A stretch of DNA of 64,000 nt, taken from the NCBI GenBank assembly GCA_019750135.1, contig JAIEOV010000023.1:62001-126000 (forward strand), read 5' to 3'. The DNA comes from Reyranella sp. Its GTDB lineage: Bacteria; Pseudomonadota; Alphaproteobacteria; Reyranellales; Reyranellaceae. The notes below the pieces were generated by a model. The model made no database searches, was not told the origin of the DNA, and was given only the letters and a program-made list of their open reading frames with translations. Numbering within the stretch: position 1 is the stretch's first letter; every line of letters starts with the position of its first letter. This document shows positions 9,887-19,666 of this stretch, one piece after another. Made by a program: the position numbers and the translations under genes.

Positions 9887-10876
9887 ATGCAGTTCGGTTT
9901 GTTCGGCGGCGCGCGGACAAAGCGCGGCGTCGGCCTGGAGGACAGCCAGGGCTACGAGAGCTTCATCGACTATGTGATCGAGGCCGATCGGCTGGGCTTC
10001 AAGCAGCTCTTCATGGTCGAGCACCATTTCACCGGCCAGGGCCAGGTCTCCTCGTCGATGACGGTGCTGGCCTATCTCGCCGCCCGCACGCGGCACATCC
10101 GGCTCGGCACCGCGGTGGTGGTCATGCCGTGGCACAATCCGGTGCTGGTGGCCGAGCAGGTCGCGACCCTCGACCTCCTGAGTGGCGGGCGCGTCGACTT
10201 CGGCGTCGGCAAGGGCTACCGCCAGGCCGAGTTCGACGGCTTCTGCATCCCGATCAACGAGGCGACCGAACGCTTCGACGAGGCCATGGAGATAATCAAG
10301 AAGGGCTGGATGAACGAAAGCCGCTTCAGCCACCACGGCAAGCGCTGGCACTACGACAACATCGTGGTCGAGCCCTCGCCGTTGCAGCGCCCGCATCCGC
10401 CGCTATGGCTGGCCGCCGGCAGCCCCGACAGCATCCGCCGCGCCGCGCACGAGGGCTACAACCTGCTGCTCGACCAGCTCGCCCAGACCGACCAGATCAT
10501 CCGGCGCATCGCCCTCTTCAAGGAGGAGTGCCACAAGGCGGGCCGAGAGTACCATCCCGGCCTGGTGGCGACGGCGCGCGCCCTGCAGATGATCCACAGC
10601 GAGAGCGAACGCGCCGAGGCCTATGCCACGCGCAAGCGCGTGCTGTCGGTGATCGGTGACTTGGCGCGCGACAAGCTCGCCGACCGCGTCGAGGACGACA
10701 CCGCTCCGCTGCTGGGCACGCCCGAGGAGATCATCGCGCGCCTGAAGGAACTCGAGGCGGGCGGCGCCACCAACATCCTGCTGGTCGATCCCAACGCCTC
10801 GGTGCGCAACCTGCAGGCTTTCGCCCGCGAGGTCATGCCGTCGTTCCAGGCCTCCCGCTACGCCGCCGCCGAGTGA
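9887..10876 (+). CDS. Luciferase-like (LLM class) flavin-dependent monooxygenase
   Basis: 329 residues from the ATG at 9887, preceded by GGAGGAAACACGC; an in-frame ATG 48 bases upstream has no ribosome site and lies in the repeat. The start MQFGLFGG, the VEHHF segment near residue 45, the LGTAVVVMPWHNP strand and LSGGRVDFGVGKGY are standard for luciferase-fold flavoenzymes. The substrate is unknown. The next gene overlaps or abuts its stop codon and encodes another oxygenase-type flavoprotein, so the two may act on the same compound. Confidence 0.85.
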   Translation: MQFGLFGGARTKRGVGLEDSQGYESFIDYVIEADRLGFKQLFMVEHHFTGQGQVSSSMTVLAYLAARTRHIRLGTAVVVMPWHNPVLVAEQVATLDLLSGGRVDFGVGKGYRQAEFDGFCIPINEATERFDEAMEIIKKGWMNESRFSHHGKRWHYDNIVVEPSPLQRPHPPLWLAAGSPDSIRRAAHEGYNLLLDQLAQTDQIIRRIALFKEECHKAGREYHPGLVATARALQMIHSESERAEAYATRKRVLSVIGDLARDKLADRVEDDTAPLLGTPEEIIARLKELEAGGATNILLVDPNASVRNLQAFAREVMPSFQASRYAAAE

Positions 10877-10881
10877 GCCGC

Positions 10882-12117
10882 ATGAGCCAGAAGTTCGCGT
10901 GGACGCCTTCGCCCATCCTGCCCAAGGAGCGCGTCTCCTTCGCCGATGTGAGCTACGAGGAGATGGTGCAGCGGGCGCACGCGCTCGCGCCCAAGCTCGC
11001 GGCCCGCGCCGAGGCCTGCGAGAAGCTGCGCCGCCTGCCCGACGATACCGAGCGGGACCTGCATGACGCGGGCCTGTTCCGCTTCGTGCAGCCCAGGCGC
11101 GTCGGCGGCGCCGAGCTCGATGTCGGCATCTTCGTCGATGTCTGCGCCGCCCTGGCGCGCGTCTGCCCGTCGACGGCGTGGAACGTCGGCAATCTCGGCA
11201 GCCATCACTGGATGCTGGGCTATTTCCCGCCCGAGACGCAGGACGAGCTGTGGGACACCTCGCTCGACGTGCTGATCGCCACCTCGCTCGCCTTCGCCGG
11301 CGGCCGCGGCCGCAAGGTCGATGGCGGCTGGGAGGTGACCGGGCGCTGGCCGCTATCCTCGGGCGTCGACAATTGCGACTGGAACATGCTGGGCTTCATG
11401 GTGCGCGACGACAGCGGCGCCATCGTCGACCAGCGCTTCGCCCTCGCCCATCGCTCGGAGTACGAGATCATCGACACCTGGCATGCCGTCGGCCTGTGCG
11501 GCACCGGCTCGAAGGACGTCGCGGTCAAGGAGCTGTTCGTGCCCGAGCGCCGCACGCTCTCGGCCTGGGCGTTCAACGGCAAGCCGCATCCCGGCTCGTC
11601 GGTGAACGACACGCCGCTCTTCCGCCTGCCGTTGCTGGCGCTCGGCCCCTACGTGCTGTCGGGCGTCATGCTGGGCTGCGCCCAGGGCGCCTACGACCTG
11701 GTGGTCGGTGCGGCGCGCAAGCGCAACGCCACCAACACCGGCGTGCCGGTCAACGTCAATCCGACGGTGCAGATCAAGGTCGCCGAGGCGAGCGCGCGCA
11801 TCGACAACGCCGAAGTGATCATGAAGCGGGCCTGCGAGCACGCCATGGCGGTGGCGCGTTCGGGCGCCGAGCACAAGCAGGAGGACAAGGTGCGCTATCG
11901 GCGCGACGCCTTCTTCGCCACGCGGGCCTGCCTGGAGGCGGTCGACATCCTGATGACCGTCGCGGGGTCGGGCGGGCTCTACACGACAGGGCCGATGCAG
12001 CGGCTGTTCCGCGACGCCCATGCCTGCAACGCCCACGTCATGTTCTCGCCCGAAATCCAGGGTGCGATCTTCGGCCAGCATGCGCTGGGGTCGCCGGGGC
12101 CGGCGCCGTTGCTCTAG
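10882..12117 (+). CDS. Acyl-CoA-dehydrogenase-fold flavin monooxygenase (HpaB/HsaA-like, group D)
   Basis: 411 residues from ATG 10882; a GTG at 10873 that overlaps the preceding stop codon is an alternative. The fold is that of acyl-CoA dehydrogenases (helical N-domain, beta-barrel with GGWEVTGRWPLSSGVDNCDW, C-terminal helices), but the sequence looks like the two-component hydroxylases (HsaA, TftD, pigment hydroxylases): WPLSSG and GLCGTGSKDV are typical. Such enzymes use reduced FMN or FAD from a separate reductase, which is not nearby. Probable operon with the luciferase-like gene before it. Confidence 0.75.
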   Translation: MSQKFAWTPSPILPKERVSFADVSYEEMVQRAHALAPKLAARAEACEKLRRLPDDTERDLHDAGLFRFVQPRRVGGAELDVGIFVDVCAALARVCPSTAWNVGNLGSHHWMLGYFPPETQDELWDTSLDVLIATSLAFAGGRGRKVDGGWEVTGRWPLSSGVDNCDWNMLGFMVRDDSGAIVDQRFALAHRSEYEIIDTWHAVGLCGTGSKDVAVKELFVPERRTLSAWAFNGKPHPGSSVNDTPLFRLPLLALGPYVLSGVMLGCAQGAYDLVVGAARKRNATNTGVPVNVNPTVQIKVAEASARIDNAEVIMKRACEHAMAVARSGAEHKQEDKVRYRRDAFFATRACLEAVDILMTVAGSGGLYTTGPMQRLFRDAHACNAHVMFSPEIQGAIFGQHALGSPGPAPLL

Positions 12118-12179
12118 CAACCGCGCAACCTTGATCCGTGCAGGGCATTTTTGAAGGGGGCCTTGCATGGAGCAAGCAC

Positions 12180-12650
12180 ATGACCGTGAAGCTCAACCAC
12201 ACTATCGTCATGGCCCACGACCATGAGAAATCGGCGCTGTTCCTGACCGAGCTCTTGGGCCTCGACGCCCCGATCCGCCTCGGTCCATTTGCCGCGGTTA
12301 CCGTGGGCGATGCGCTCACCCTGGATTTCATGAAGACCGAGAACGATGTCACCTCCCAGCACTATGCGTTCCTGGTGAGCGAAGTCGAGTTCGACCAGAT
12401 CTTCGCGCGCATCAAGGCGCGCAACCTGCCGTACTGGGCCGATCCCGGTCAGTCGAAGCGCAACGAGATCAACCGGTGGGACGACGGCCGCGGCGTCTAC
12501 TTCGAGGATCCCAACGGGCATCTGCTCGAGATTTTGACGCGCTGCTACGGCAGCGCCGGCACGTCGACGGACTATCCGCATCCGCTCGTCGCCGAGAAAC
12601 TGGAACGCCGGGATATTGTCGATCAGTCGGTCGCCCGCGCTGTGCGATAG
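12180..12650 (+). CDS. VOC (glyoxalase/dioxygenase superfamily) protein
   Basis: 156 residues from the ATG at 12180, which follows GGAGCAAGCAC. Two beta-alpha-beta-beta-beta modules are visible: LNHTIVMAHDHEKSALFLTE (possible metal His in the first) and YFEDPNGHLLEILTR (metal-binding Glu in HLLEIL). The family covers glyoxalases, extradiol dioxygenases and resistance proteins, and nothing here points to one of them. It follows the HpaB-like gene on the same strand. Confidence 0.75.
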   Translation: MTVKLNHTIVMAHDHEKSALFLTELLGLDAPIRLGPFAAVTVGDALTLDFMKTENDVTSQHYAFLVSEVEFDQIFARIKARNLPYWADPGQSKRNEINRWDDGRGVYFEDPNGHLLEILTRCYGSAGTSTDYPHPLVAEKLERRDIVDQSVARAVR

Positions 12651-12796
12651 GCAGTCATCAAAGCAATCCACGGCAGCTTCTCCGCCGTCACCGCAAAACC
12701 GCCTTGCGGCGTGACCCGGGCTGTCCCGGGACGGCTCTGGCCGTCATCCGCTGGCGCCGCGGCAGCCGTCTCGATGGGCTGTTTGGGCAACGCCAT
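12623..12796 (-). CDS. Possible 57-residue hypothetical protein
   Basis: A short reading frame opposite the otherwise empty gap before the binding-protein gene. In its favour is a good ribosome site (GGAGGGGAGACAACCG before the ATG at 12796) and a normal stop. Against it are its small size, a 28-base overlap with the convergent VOC gene and no recognised relative. The product would be soluble (start MALPKQPIETAAAA, end TAYRTARATD). Confidence 0.35.
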   Translation of the reverse strand: MALPKQPIETAAAAPADDGQSRPGTARVTPQGGFAVTAEKLPWIALMTAYRTARATD

Positions 12797-12863
12797 CGGT
12801 TGTCTCCCCTCCATCCGGCGGGCTAGGATTGCGCCAACAACACACGTCTGGGAGGACGTTCCA

Positions 12864-14120
12864 ATGCGCATCAAGCGTCGCACTTTCAACTCGCTCGCTG
12901 TCGCGGGCGCGGCCACCGGCTTTGCCGGGTCGGCCAACGCACAGGCAAAGCCGATCACCATCGGCTTCGGCATGGCGCTGACCGGCGGTCTCGCGCCCAA
13001 CGGCAAGGCGGCGCTGCTCGCCATGCAGATCGCCGCCGAGGAGATCAACGCCAAGGGCGGCATCCTCGGCCGGCCGGTGAAGCTCGTCTATTACGACGAC
13101 CAGTCCAACCCCTCGACGGTGCCCGGCCTCTATACGAAGCTGATGGACGTCGACAAGGTCGACATCGTGGTGAGCGGCTACGCCACCAACATGGTCGCGC
13201 CGGCGATGCCGGTGGTGATGCAGAAGGATCGCACCTTCTTCGCGCTGTTCGGCCTCGATGTGAACTCCGAGTTCAAATACAACCGCTACTTCTCGATCCA
13301 GCCGGCCGGCGGGCCCAAGCCCAAGGAGGCCTTCGCCGAGGGCTTCTTCGAGGTGGCGATGGCGCAGAACCCGAAGCCGGCGACGCTCGCCATGATCGGC
13401 GCCGACGCCGAGTTCCCGCGCAATGCGCTGGAAGGCGTGCGCAACATCGCCAAGAAGTACAATCTCAAGATCGTCTACGACAAGAACTACCCGCCGACGA
13501 CGGCCGACTACACGCCGGTCGTGCGCGCGGTGGCCGCCACCAATCCAGACATCTTCTTCGCGGCGTCCTATCCGCCCGATTCGGTCGGCATCATCCGCGC
13601 CAGCCACGAGATCGGCTTCAAGCCCAAGATCTACGGCGGCGGCATGGTCGGCCTGCAGGCGACGGCCATCAAGACGCAGCTCGGGCCGCTCCTGAACGAC
13701 ATCGTCGTCTACGACTTCTGGCTGCCGTGGGCAGGCTTCGCCACCGACGCCGGCCGCGACTTCGTGAAGAAGTACCAGACCAAGTCGGCCGAGGCCGGCG
13801 TCGACCTGCTGGGCTACTACCTGCCACCGTTCGGCTACGCCCTGATGCAGGTCATCGACCAGGCGGTGACGGGAGCCGGCAGCACCGACGACGCCAAGCT
13901 CGCCGACTTCATGCGCAAGGCGACCTTCAAGACCATCGTAGGCGACTTCAAGTTCAACGCCGGCGGCGAGTGGGAGACCGCCCAGGTCATGGCCGTCCAG
14001 TTCCAGGGCGTCCAGGGCAACGGGGTCGAGCAGTTCACGAACCCGAAGACCGAAGTCATCCTGTGGCCGACCAAGTACAAGACCGGCGACATCGTCTATC
14101 CGTACAATCCGAAGAAATGA
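12864..14120 (+). CDS. ABC transporter substrate-binding protein, branched-chain amino acid type (LivJ/K, Peripla_BP_6)
   Basis: 418 residues from ATG 12864, with GGGAGGACGTT upstream. The N-terminus has a twin-Arg-like KRRTFN followed by a hydrophobic stretch and an ANAQA cleavage region near residue 26. The mature protein opens with ITIGFGMALTGGLAPNGKAA and then EINAKGGILGRPVKLVYYDD, the standard signature of leucine-binding-protein relatives. It works in the periplasm with the LivHMGF set that lies convergent at 14243-17549. The ligand may be an amide, aromatic acid or amino acid. Confidence 0.9.
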   Translation: MRIKRRTFNSLAVAGAATGFAGSANAQAKPITIGFGMALTGGLAPNGKAALLAMQIAAEEINAKGGILGRPVKLVYYDDQSNPSTVPGLYTKLMDVDKVDIVVSGYATNMVAPAMPVVMQKDRTFFALFGLDVNSEFKYNRYFSIQPAGGPKPKEAFAEGFFEVAMAQNPKPATLAMIGADAEFPRNALEGVRNIAKKYNLKIVYDKNYPPTTADYTPVVRAVAATNPDIFFAASYPPDSVGIIRASHEIGFKPKIYGGGMVGLQATAIKTQLGPLLNDIVVYDFWLPWAGFATDAGRDFVKKYQTKSAEAGVDLLGYYLPPFGYALMQVIDQAVTGAGSTDDAKLADFMRKATFKTIVGDFKFNAGGEWETAQVMAVQFQGVQGNGVEQFTNPKTEVILWPTKYKTGDIVYPYNPKK

Positions 14121-14145
14121 CAGGGAGCGCGCGCTAGCGCGATTC

Positions 14146-14215
14146 CTGTCATCCCGAGCGTAGCGAGGGATCTTTCAGGCAACAGAAAGGTCCCTCGCTG
14201 CGCTCGGGATGACAG
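14146..14215. repeat. Intergenic inverted repeat, family R1 (copy 2)
   Basis: Arms of 25 bases (14146-14170 and 14191-14215) match at 24 positions and pair further inwards through TCTTTC/GAAAGG. The core GAGCG(C/T)AGCGAGGGA is shared with 9781-9843. It lies between convergent genes and could terminate both transcripts. Confidence 0.65.
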
Positions 14216-14242
14216 TCTTGGCGTAACGACCGCCGTGCGCCG

Positions 14243-14963
<721 letters not shown>

Positions 14964-14974
<11 letters not shown>

Positions 14975-15698
14975 GGTAGGCCTTCACGACTTCGGGCTCG
15001 CGCACGACGTCCTTGGGATGGCCGTCGGCGATCTTCTTGCCCGCCACCAGCACGGCGAGGCGCTGGGAGAACTCCATCACCGCCCGCATGATGTGCTCGA
15101 TCATGATCACGGTGACGCCCTGCTCGTTCAGCCGGATCAGCAACGCGATGATCTCGTCGACCTCGGCGTGGCTCAGTCCCGCCATCGCCTCGTCGGAGAT
15201 CAGGAGCTTGGGCTGGGCCGCCATGGCCCGCGCCAGCTCGAGCTTGCGCATCTCGATCTGCGTGAGGTCGCGCGGCCGCTGGCGCGCCTTGCCGGCCAGC
15301 CCGACCATGGCCAGCAGTTCCAGGCAGCGCTCGTCGATCGCGCCGCCACGCAGGTGCCCACTGGGCCGCGCGTTCACCGTGTAGAGGATCGGGATGCGCA
15401 CGTTCTCGGCCAAGGTCAGCCCGGCGAAGGGCCGCGGCAGCTGGAAGCTGCGCGCCAGGCCGCGGCGCGTGCGCTGATGCGCCGACAGGCCGTCGACGAC
15501 CTCGTCGCCGAACCGCACGCTACCCTGCTCGTTGCGCAACGTGCCGCAGATGCAGTTGACCAGCGTCGACTTGCCCGAGCCGTTGGGCCCGATCAGTCCC
15601 AGCCGCTCGCCTGGCTGCACCTCGAGGTCGATGGCGTCGAGCGCGACGAAGCCGCCGAAGCGCTTGCCGAGCCCCGCCACGGCGAGCAGCGCGGTCAT
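14964..15698 (-). CDS. livG: ABC transporter ATP-binding protein, LivG type, with unusual signature motif
   Basis: 244 residues from the ATG at 15698, which overlaps the LivM stop codon (ATGA). Walker A GPNGSGKST is at 37-45. The segment RRGLARSFQLPRPFAGLTLAENV is LivG-like. The usual LSxGQ signature is replaced by LTQIEMRKLELARA, and Walker B reads LLISDEAMAGL with Ala where Pro is usual. Walker B Glu and the His-switch (IEHIM) are kept, so the protein is probably active, and LivG proteins do vary here. Inner face of the cytoplasmic membrane. Confidence 0.88.
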
Positions 15699-16693
15699 TT
15701 CTTCTTCCTCTGGAACAGGCCGACGATGCCCTGCGGCGCCAGGACCACGAAGGTCACCATCAGCACGCCGGCCACCAGCACGTTGACCGCCGAGGAGATG
15801 GTGACGCGCAGGTATTCCTGCAGGCCGCCGACCAGCACCGCGCCGATCACCGGACCCAGCCAGCTGGAAGTGCCGCCGATCAGCGGCATGGCGATGGCGT
15901 TCACGGCGTAGTTCAGGCTGAAGCCCGAGGCCGGGTCGAGGTAGGTCACGTAATAGGGCAGCGGCGCACCGGCCATGCCCATGAACCCGCCCGACAGGCC
16001 GGTGGCGATGAGCTTGAGCCTGAGCGTCGGCACGCCCGAGGCCTCGGCGGCGCCCTCGTCGTCGCGGATGGCGGCGAAGCCGTAGCCCAGCGCCGAGCGC
16101 TCGATGGCGCGTGCCGTCACCAGCACGATGACACCCATGCCCAGCATCAGCAGGAACAGGTACTGCACGTATTCGCCGCCGATCAGCGGCGCCACGCGCG
16201 GGCGCAGCACATAGGCGCCGCGCGCGCCGCCGACGAAATCCCAGTTGGTGATCAGGGTCTGCACCACCACCGCCAGGGCGAGCGTGGCGATGGAGAAGAA
16301 GACGCCGCGCAGGCGCAACGTGAGATAGCCGGTGCCCAGTCCGACCAGGCCCGCCAGGACGGCGCCGATCAGGATCATGAACGGCAGCGGCATGGCCGGC
16401 ACCAGCTTGTGCCACACCACGGTCGAATAGGCGCCGATGGCGAAGAAGGCGGTGACGCCGAAATTCACGTAGCCGGTGTAGCCGCCCAGGATGTTCCAGG
16501 CGGTGCCGAGAACGATGTACTGGACCACGACGTAGGCCATGAAAAAGGCGTAGGAGCTGCCGACCCAGCGGAACACCGCGAAGATCGCGATCGCCAGGCC
16601 GATCAGGATCAGCGCGAACGGCAGGTTGCCCATGCCAACGGCATGCGTGTCGGCGGCGACCTTGTCGGCGTCTTTATCGACCAAGGATGCCAC
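15695..16693 (-). CDS. livM: ABC transporter permease, LivM type
   Basis: 332 residues with about nine hydrophobic segments. YTGYVNFGVTAFFAIGAYST and the cytoplasmic loop GYGFAAIRDDEGAAEASGV (EAA-like contact with the ATPases) are LivM hallmarks. The start at 16693 lies 20 bases inside the LivH gene end, implying translational coupling. The stop overlaps the LivG start. Confidence 0.9.
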   Translation of the reverse strand: MASLVDKDADKVAADTHAVGMGNLPFALILIGLAIAIFAVFRWVGSSYAFFMAYVVVQYIVLGTAWNILGGYTGYVNFGVTAFFAIGAYSTVVWHKLVPAMPLPFMILIGAVLAGLVGLGTGYLTLRLRGVFFSIATLALAVVVQTLITNWDFVGGARGAYVLRPRVAPLIGGEYVQYLFLLMLGMGVIVLVTARAIERSALGYGFAAIRDDEGAAEASGVPTLRLKLIATGLSGGFMGMAGAPLPYYVTYLDPASGFSLNYAVNAIAMPLIGGTSSWLGPVIGAVLVGGLQEYLRVTISSAVNVLVAGVLMVTFVVLAPQGIVGLFQRKKK

Positions 16694-17549
16694 TGGGACG
16701 CACCGCCAGAGTGATCAACAGGATGCCGAAGGCCACCGCCGGCGCCCACGACGGCCCGAAGAAGGTGGCGGTCAGGCTCTCGGCGATGCCGAGGGTGACG
16801 GCCGCGATGACCATGCCGGGGAAGCTGCCCAAGCCGCCCAGCACGACGATGGCGAAGACGCGGCCGATATACTCGCGGCCGATCGAGGGCTCGACCGGCT
16901 GGATGATGATCAGGCAGGCGCCGCCCAGCGCCGCAGTGGCGATCGACAGGCCGAAGGCGATGCGCTTGATCTTGATCGGATCGGCCGCCATCAGCCGCAG
17001 CGCGCCCTGGTCCTGGGCGACCGCCTGGACGGCGCGGCCGATGAAGGTGCGCGACAGGAAGAGCTGCAGGCCGACCACCATGACCAGCGCCACCAGGAAC
17101 GGCACCAGCAGGCGCAGGGGCAGGTCGAACAGGCCGAGATTGAAGCTGGGCCCGATATAGCCCGCCTGCACCGTGCGGTAATCGACGCCGAAGGTGAGCA
17201 CCAGCCCGACCTCGGTGATGAACAGCAATCCGAAGAAGAACGACAGGCCGCGCAACGACTGGTCGTCGCGCCGCTCGAAGGCGACGTAGTAGACCTGATA
17301 GGCCAGCATGCCGAGCAGGTAGAAGGCCGGCAGCGCGATCACCGCGCTCAGGATCGGATCGATGCCGAACACCGTGTTGCCGATGAACGCGGCATACGAG
17401 CCCAGCAGGATGAAGGCAGGATGCGCGATGTTGACGATGTCGAGCAGCCCGAAGGAAATGGCGATGCCGATCGAGACCGCGGCATAGAAGCCGCCGAGCA
17501 ACAGCCCGGAGACGATGGCATTGATCAGCAGATTGGCCGAGCCGTCCAT
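16674..17549 (-). CDS. livH: ABC transporter permease, LivH type
   Basis: 291 residues and about eight membrane segments. The N-terminus (LLINAIVSGLLLGGFYAAVS) and the mid-protein segment IGRAVQAVAQDQGALRLMA are typical of LivH. It is the first gene of the minus-strand livHMGF operon. The 189-base gap to the divergent glycosyltransferase gene at 17739 must hold its promoter, but I could not pick a convincing one. Confidence 0.9.
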   Translation of the reverse strand: MDGSANLLINAIVSGLLLGGFYAAVSIGIAISFGLLDIVNIAHPAFILLGSYAAFIGNTVFGIDPILSAVIALPAFYLLGMLAYQVYYVAFERRDDQSLRGLSFFFGLLFITEVGLVLTFGVDYRTVQAGYIGPSFNLGLFDLPLRLLVPFLVALVMVVGLQLFLSRTFIGRAVQAVAQDQGALRLMAADPIKIKRIAFGLSIATAALGGACLIIIQPVEPSIGREYIGRVFAIVVLGGLGSFPGMVIAAVTLGIAESLTATFFGPSWAPAVAFGILLITLAVRPSGILGR

Positions 17550-17738
17550 GGCCGACGCTTCAATCCGCGTGCGTGACGGCGGTGCCGCAGGCCTGCGCAG
17601 ACATTATGCCTCCCCTATCCGTGGCGATTTTCCGCCTTCGTGCGCAGCTTGCGCGGAAAGAGGATGGCCCAACCGGCAGGCGTTTGACAATGGTTTCCCG
17701 TCAAGGACGACGCATCGACTTTGTGCCATAACCACCCG

Positions 17739-18779
17739 ATGCCGCTAGCTCCACCCGTTGGCGTCGTGATCGCCAATCACAACAACTGCGCCTTCGTCGA
17801 GAAGGCAATCGAGTCGGTGGCCCGCCAGACCGTCCGCGATCTGCAGGTCGTCGTCGTCGACGACGCCTCGACGGATAGTTCCGACGAGATCATCCGCCGT
17901 TGCCTTGCGCGTCTCGGCGACACACGGTTTCGCTACGTGAAGCTCGGCACCAACTCCGGCCAGGCCGGCGCGTTGCGTCGCGGCATGGCCGAGCTCGACA
18001 CACCGTTCGTCTGCTTCCTCGATTCGGACGACCTCTGGTACGACGACTTCGTCGCCCGCCATCTCGCAATCCACATGAATGCCGACTTTCCCGTCGCGCT
18101 GACCTATTGCGATTCGCACATCATCGATGCCGGCGACCGCATGCTGGCGGGCACGGCCTGGTGGTTCGATTCGGACAAGCCGCAGGCAAAGGCCCAGCGG
18201 TCGATCACGCCGGCATTGACGCCGCTCTTCGATCCGGCGCGGGGCGAGTTCACCTATCCACGCAGCGACGCCGTCACCTTCCATCCGCAGTGGACGCCGG
18301 CCGGCGCCACCAACACGACGGCGAGCATGATGTTCCGGCGCGCGTTCGTCGACCTCGTGCTGGTGCCGCCGAGCCACGAGCTCAGGCTCTATGTCGATTT
18401 CTACCTGTCGACCTTCGCCTGCCTGATGACCGGCACGATCGCCATCCATGACGCGTTGTACGGCTATCGCATGCATGGCGGGAACAGCCATTCCAACGCC
18501 ACCGTGCCGGGCGGCGCCTACAACTCGGCCAACCGCGAGTGGGAGCCGATCCGCCAATACGTCCTGAAGTTGGTCCAGCGCGTGCTGCGCGACGAGGCCG
18601 AGGCGTTGCGCCTGACTTTCGGCGAAGAGCGTCACTCGATCGCCGAGCGGCTGATGGCGGAAGCCGTCGGCGCGCTGCCGACCGAGCGGACGGCGCCGGC
18701 GAGGACCCGCCTGCCCGAGCTGGTTCTGGGCCTCCTCGACGGCGGCCTGTCGCGCCTCGGACTGCGCGGCCGCTCGTGA
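17739..18779 (+). CDS. Family 2 glycosyltransferase
   Basis: 346 residues. The GT-A nucleotide-sugar fold is clear: VGVVIANHNNCAFVEKAIES at the N-terminus, VVVDDASTDSS near 38-48, and the DxD-type motif FLDSDDLWYDD near 90. The C-terminal part has a short His-rich acceptor region (YGYRMHGGNSHSN). The donor and acceptor are unknown. The start is uncertain: ATG 17739 lacks a clear ribosome site and a TTG 18 bases upstream is possible. First of three sugar-transferase genes leading into the type I exporter. Confidence 0.82.
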   Translation: MPLAPPVGVVIANHNNCAFVEKAIESVARQTVRDLQVVVVDDASTDSSDEIIRRCLARLGDTRFRYVKLGTNSGQAGALRRGMAELDTPFVCFLDSDDLWYDDFVARHLAIHMNADFPVALTYCDSHIIDAGDRMLAGTAWWFDSDKPQAKAQRSITPALTPLFDPARGEFTYPRSDAVTFHPQWTPAGATNTTASMMFRRAFVDLVLVPPSHELRLYVDFYLSTFACLMTGTIAIHDALYGYRMHGGNSHSNATVPGGAYNSANREWEPIRQYVLKLVQRVLRDEAEALRLTFGEERHSIAERLMAEAVGALPTERTAPARTRLPELVLGLLDGGLSRLGLRGRS

Positions 18780-18790
18780 CGACCTGACGG

Positions 18791-19666
18791 ATGAACGCCG
18801 TCTTCACCGGCGTCGCGCGTGACTGTGCGGCGTATCTGCCGGGTGTGCTCGAGAATCTCGACCGGTTCGCCGCGACGTATGATGCGACCTCGTTCGTCTT
18901 CGTGGTCAGCGACAGCAAGGACGACACGCGGACGATCCTGGAGCGATGGCTGGACAGAAGACGCGGCCGGGTGATCGATTTCGGCGCCCTCGAAGGCCGG
19001 CTGACAAAGCGCACCGAACGCATCGCCTTCGTCCGCAACGCCGGCCTCGACGCGATCGCCGGCGGTGAAGACGCCGGCCACGATCATCTCGTCGTTGCCG
19101 ATCTCGACGACGTCCTGGCCCAGCCCGTCGACGCCGACGCCTTCGCCCGGGCGGCGGCCTGGCTCGCAGCCGATCCGGCGCGCGCCGGCGTCATGGCCAA
19201 TGCCAGGCCGCGCTACTACGACGTCTGGGCGCTTCGCCATGAGCGCTGGTGTCCGGACGATTGCTGGCATCCGATCTGGGGCCGTCCGTCCGACGAGACC
19301 TTCGAAGCGGCGAAGTTCCGCGAGGTTTTCACGCGCCAGATCGAGATCCCGCCGTCGCTGCCGCCGATCGCCGTGCGCTCGGCCTTCGGCGGGCTCGGCA
19401 TCTACCGGCTGCCCGCAGCCCTCGCGGCGCGCTACTGCGGCGTCGACGGCGAAGGCCGCGAGACCTCAGAACACGTCGCCTTCAACGCCGCGATCGGCCG
19501 CGCCGGCGGGCAGCTTCACATCTTCCCCGAGTTGCGGGTGCATGCGCCGCGTCAGCATCTCTACCAGCCGTCGGACTTCAAGTGGCGCTGGCGCATGACC
19601 ATGACGGCGCGTCGGTTGGCCGAGATCGCGCGGCCACCGTGGCGCCGGATGCTGGTTCCGGCATGA
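18791..19666 (+). CDS. Glycosyltransferase-like protein (GT-A fold, CAP59-type look)
   Basis: 291 residues. It begins MNAVFTGVARDCAAYLPGVL, then VFVVSDSKDDT, and has an acidic VVADLDDVL motif near residue 105 in the place of the metal-binding DxD. The pattern of a 'released from a distance' glycosyltransferase with an early DSxDDT resembles the CAP59/GT69-like group, which I judge by eye only. The end overlaps the next gene (ATGA), so the three transferases are one translation-coupled set. Confidence 0.6.
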   Translation: MNAVFTGVARDCAAYLPGVLENLDRFAATYDATSFVFVVSDSKDDTRTILERWLDRRRGRVIDFGALEGRLTKRTERIAFVRNAGLDAIAGGEDAGHDHLVVADLDDVLAQPVDADAFARAAAWLAADPARAGVMANARPRYYDVWALRHERWCPDDCWHPIWGRPSDETFEAAKFREVFTRQIEIPPSLPPIAVRSAFGGLGIYRLPAALAARYCGVDGEGRETSEHVAFNAAIGRAGGQLHIFPELRVHAPRQHLYQPSDFKWRWRMTMTARRLAEIARPPWRRMLVPA

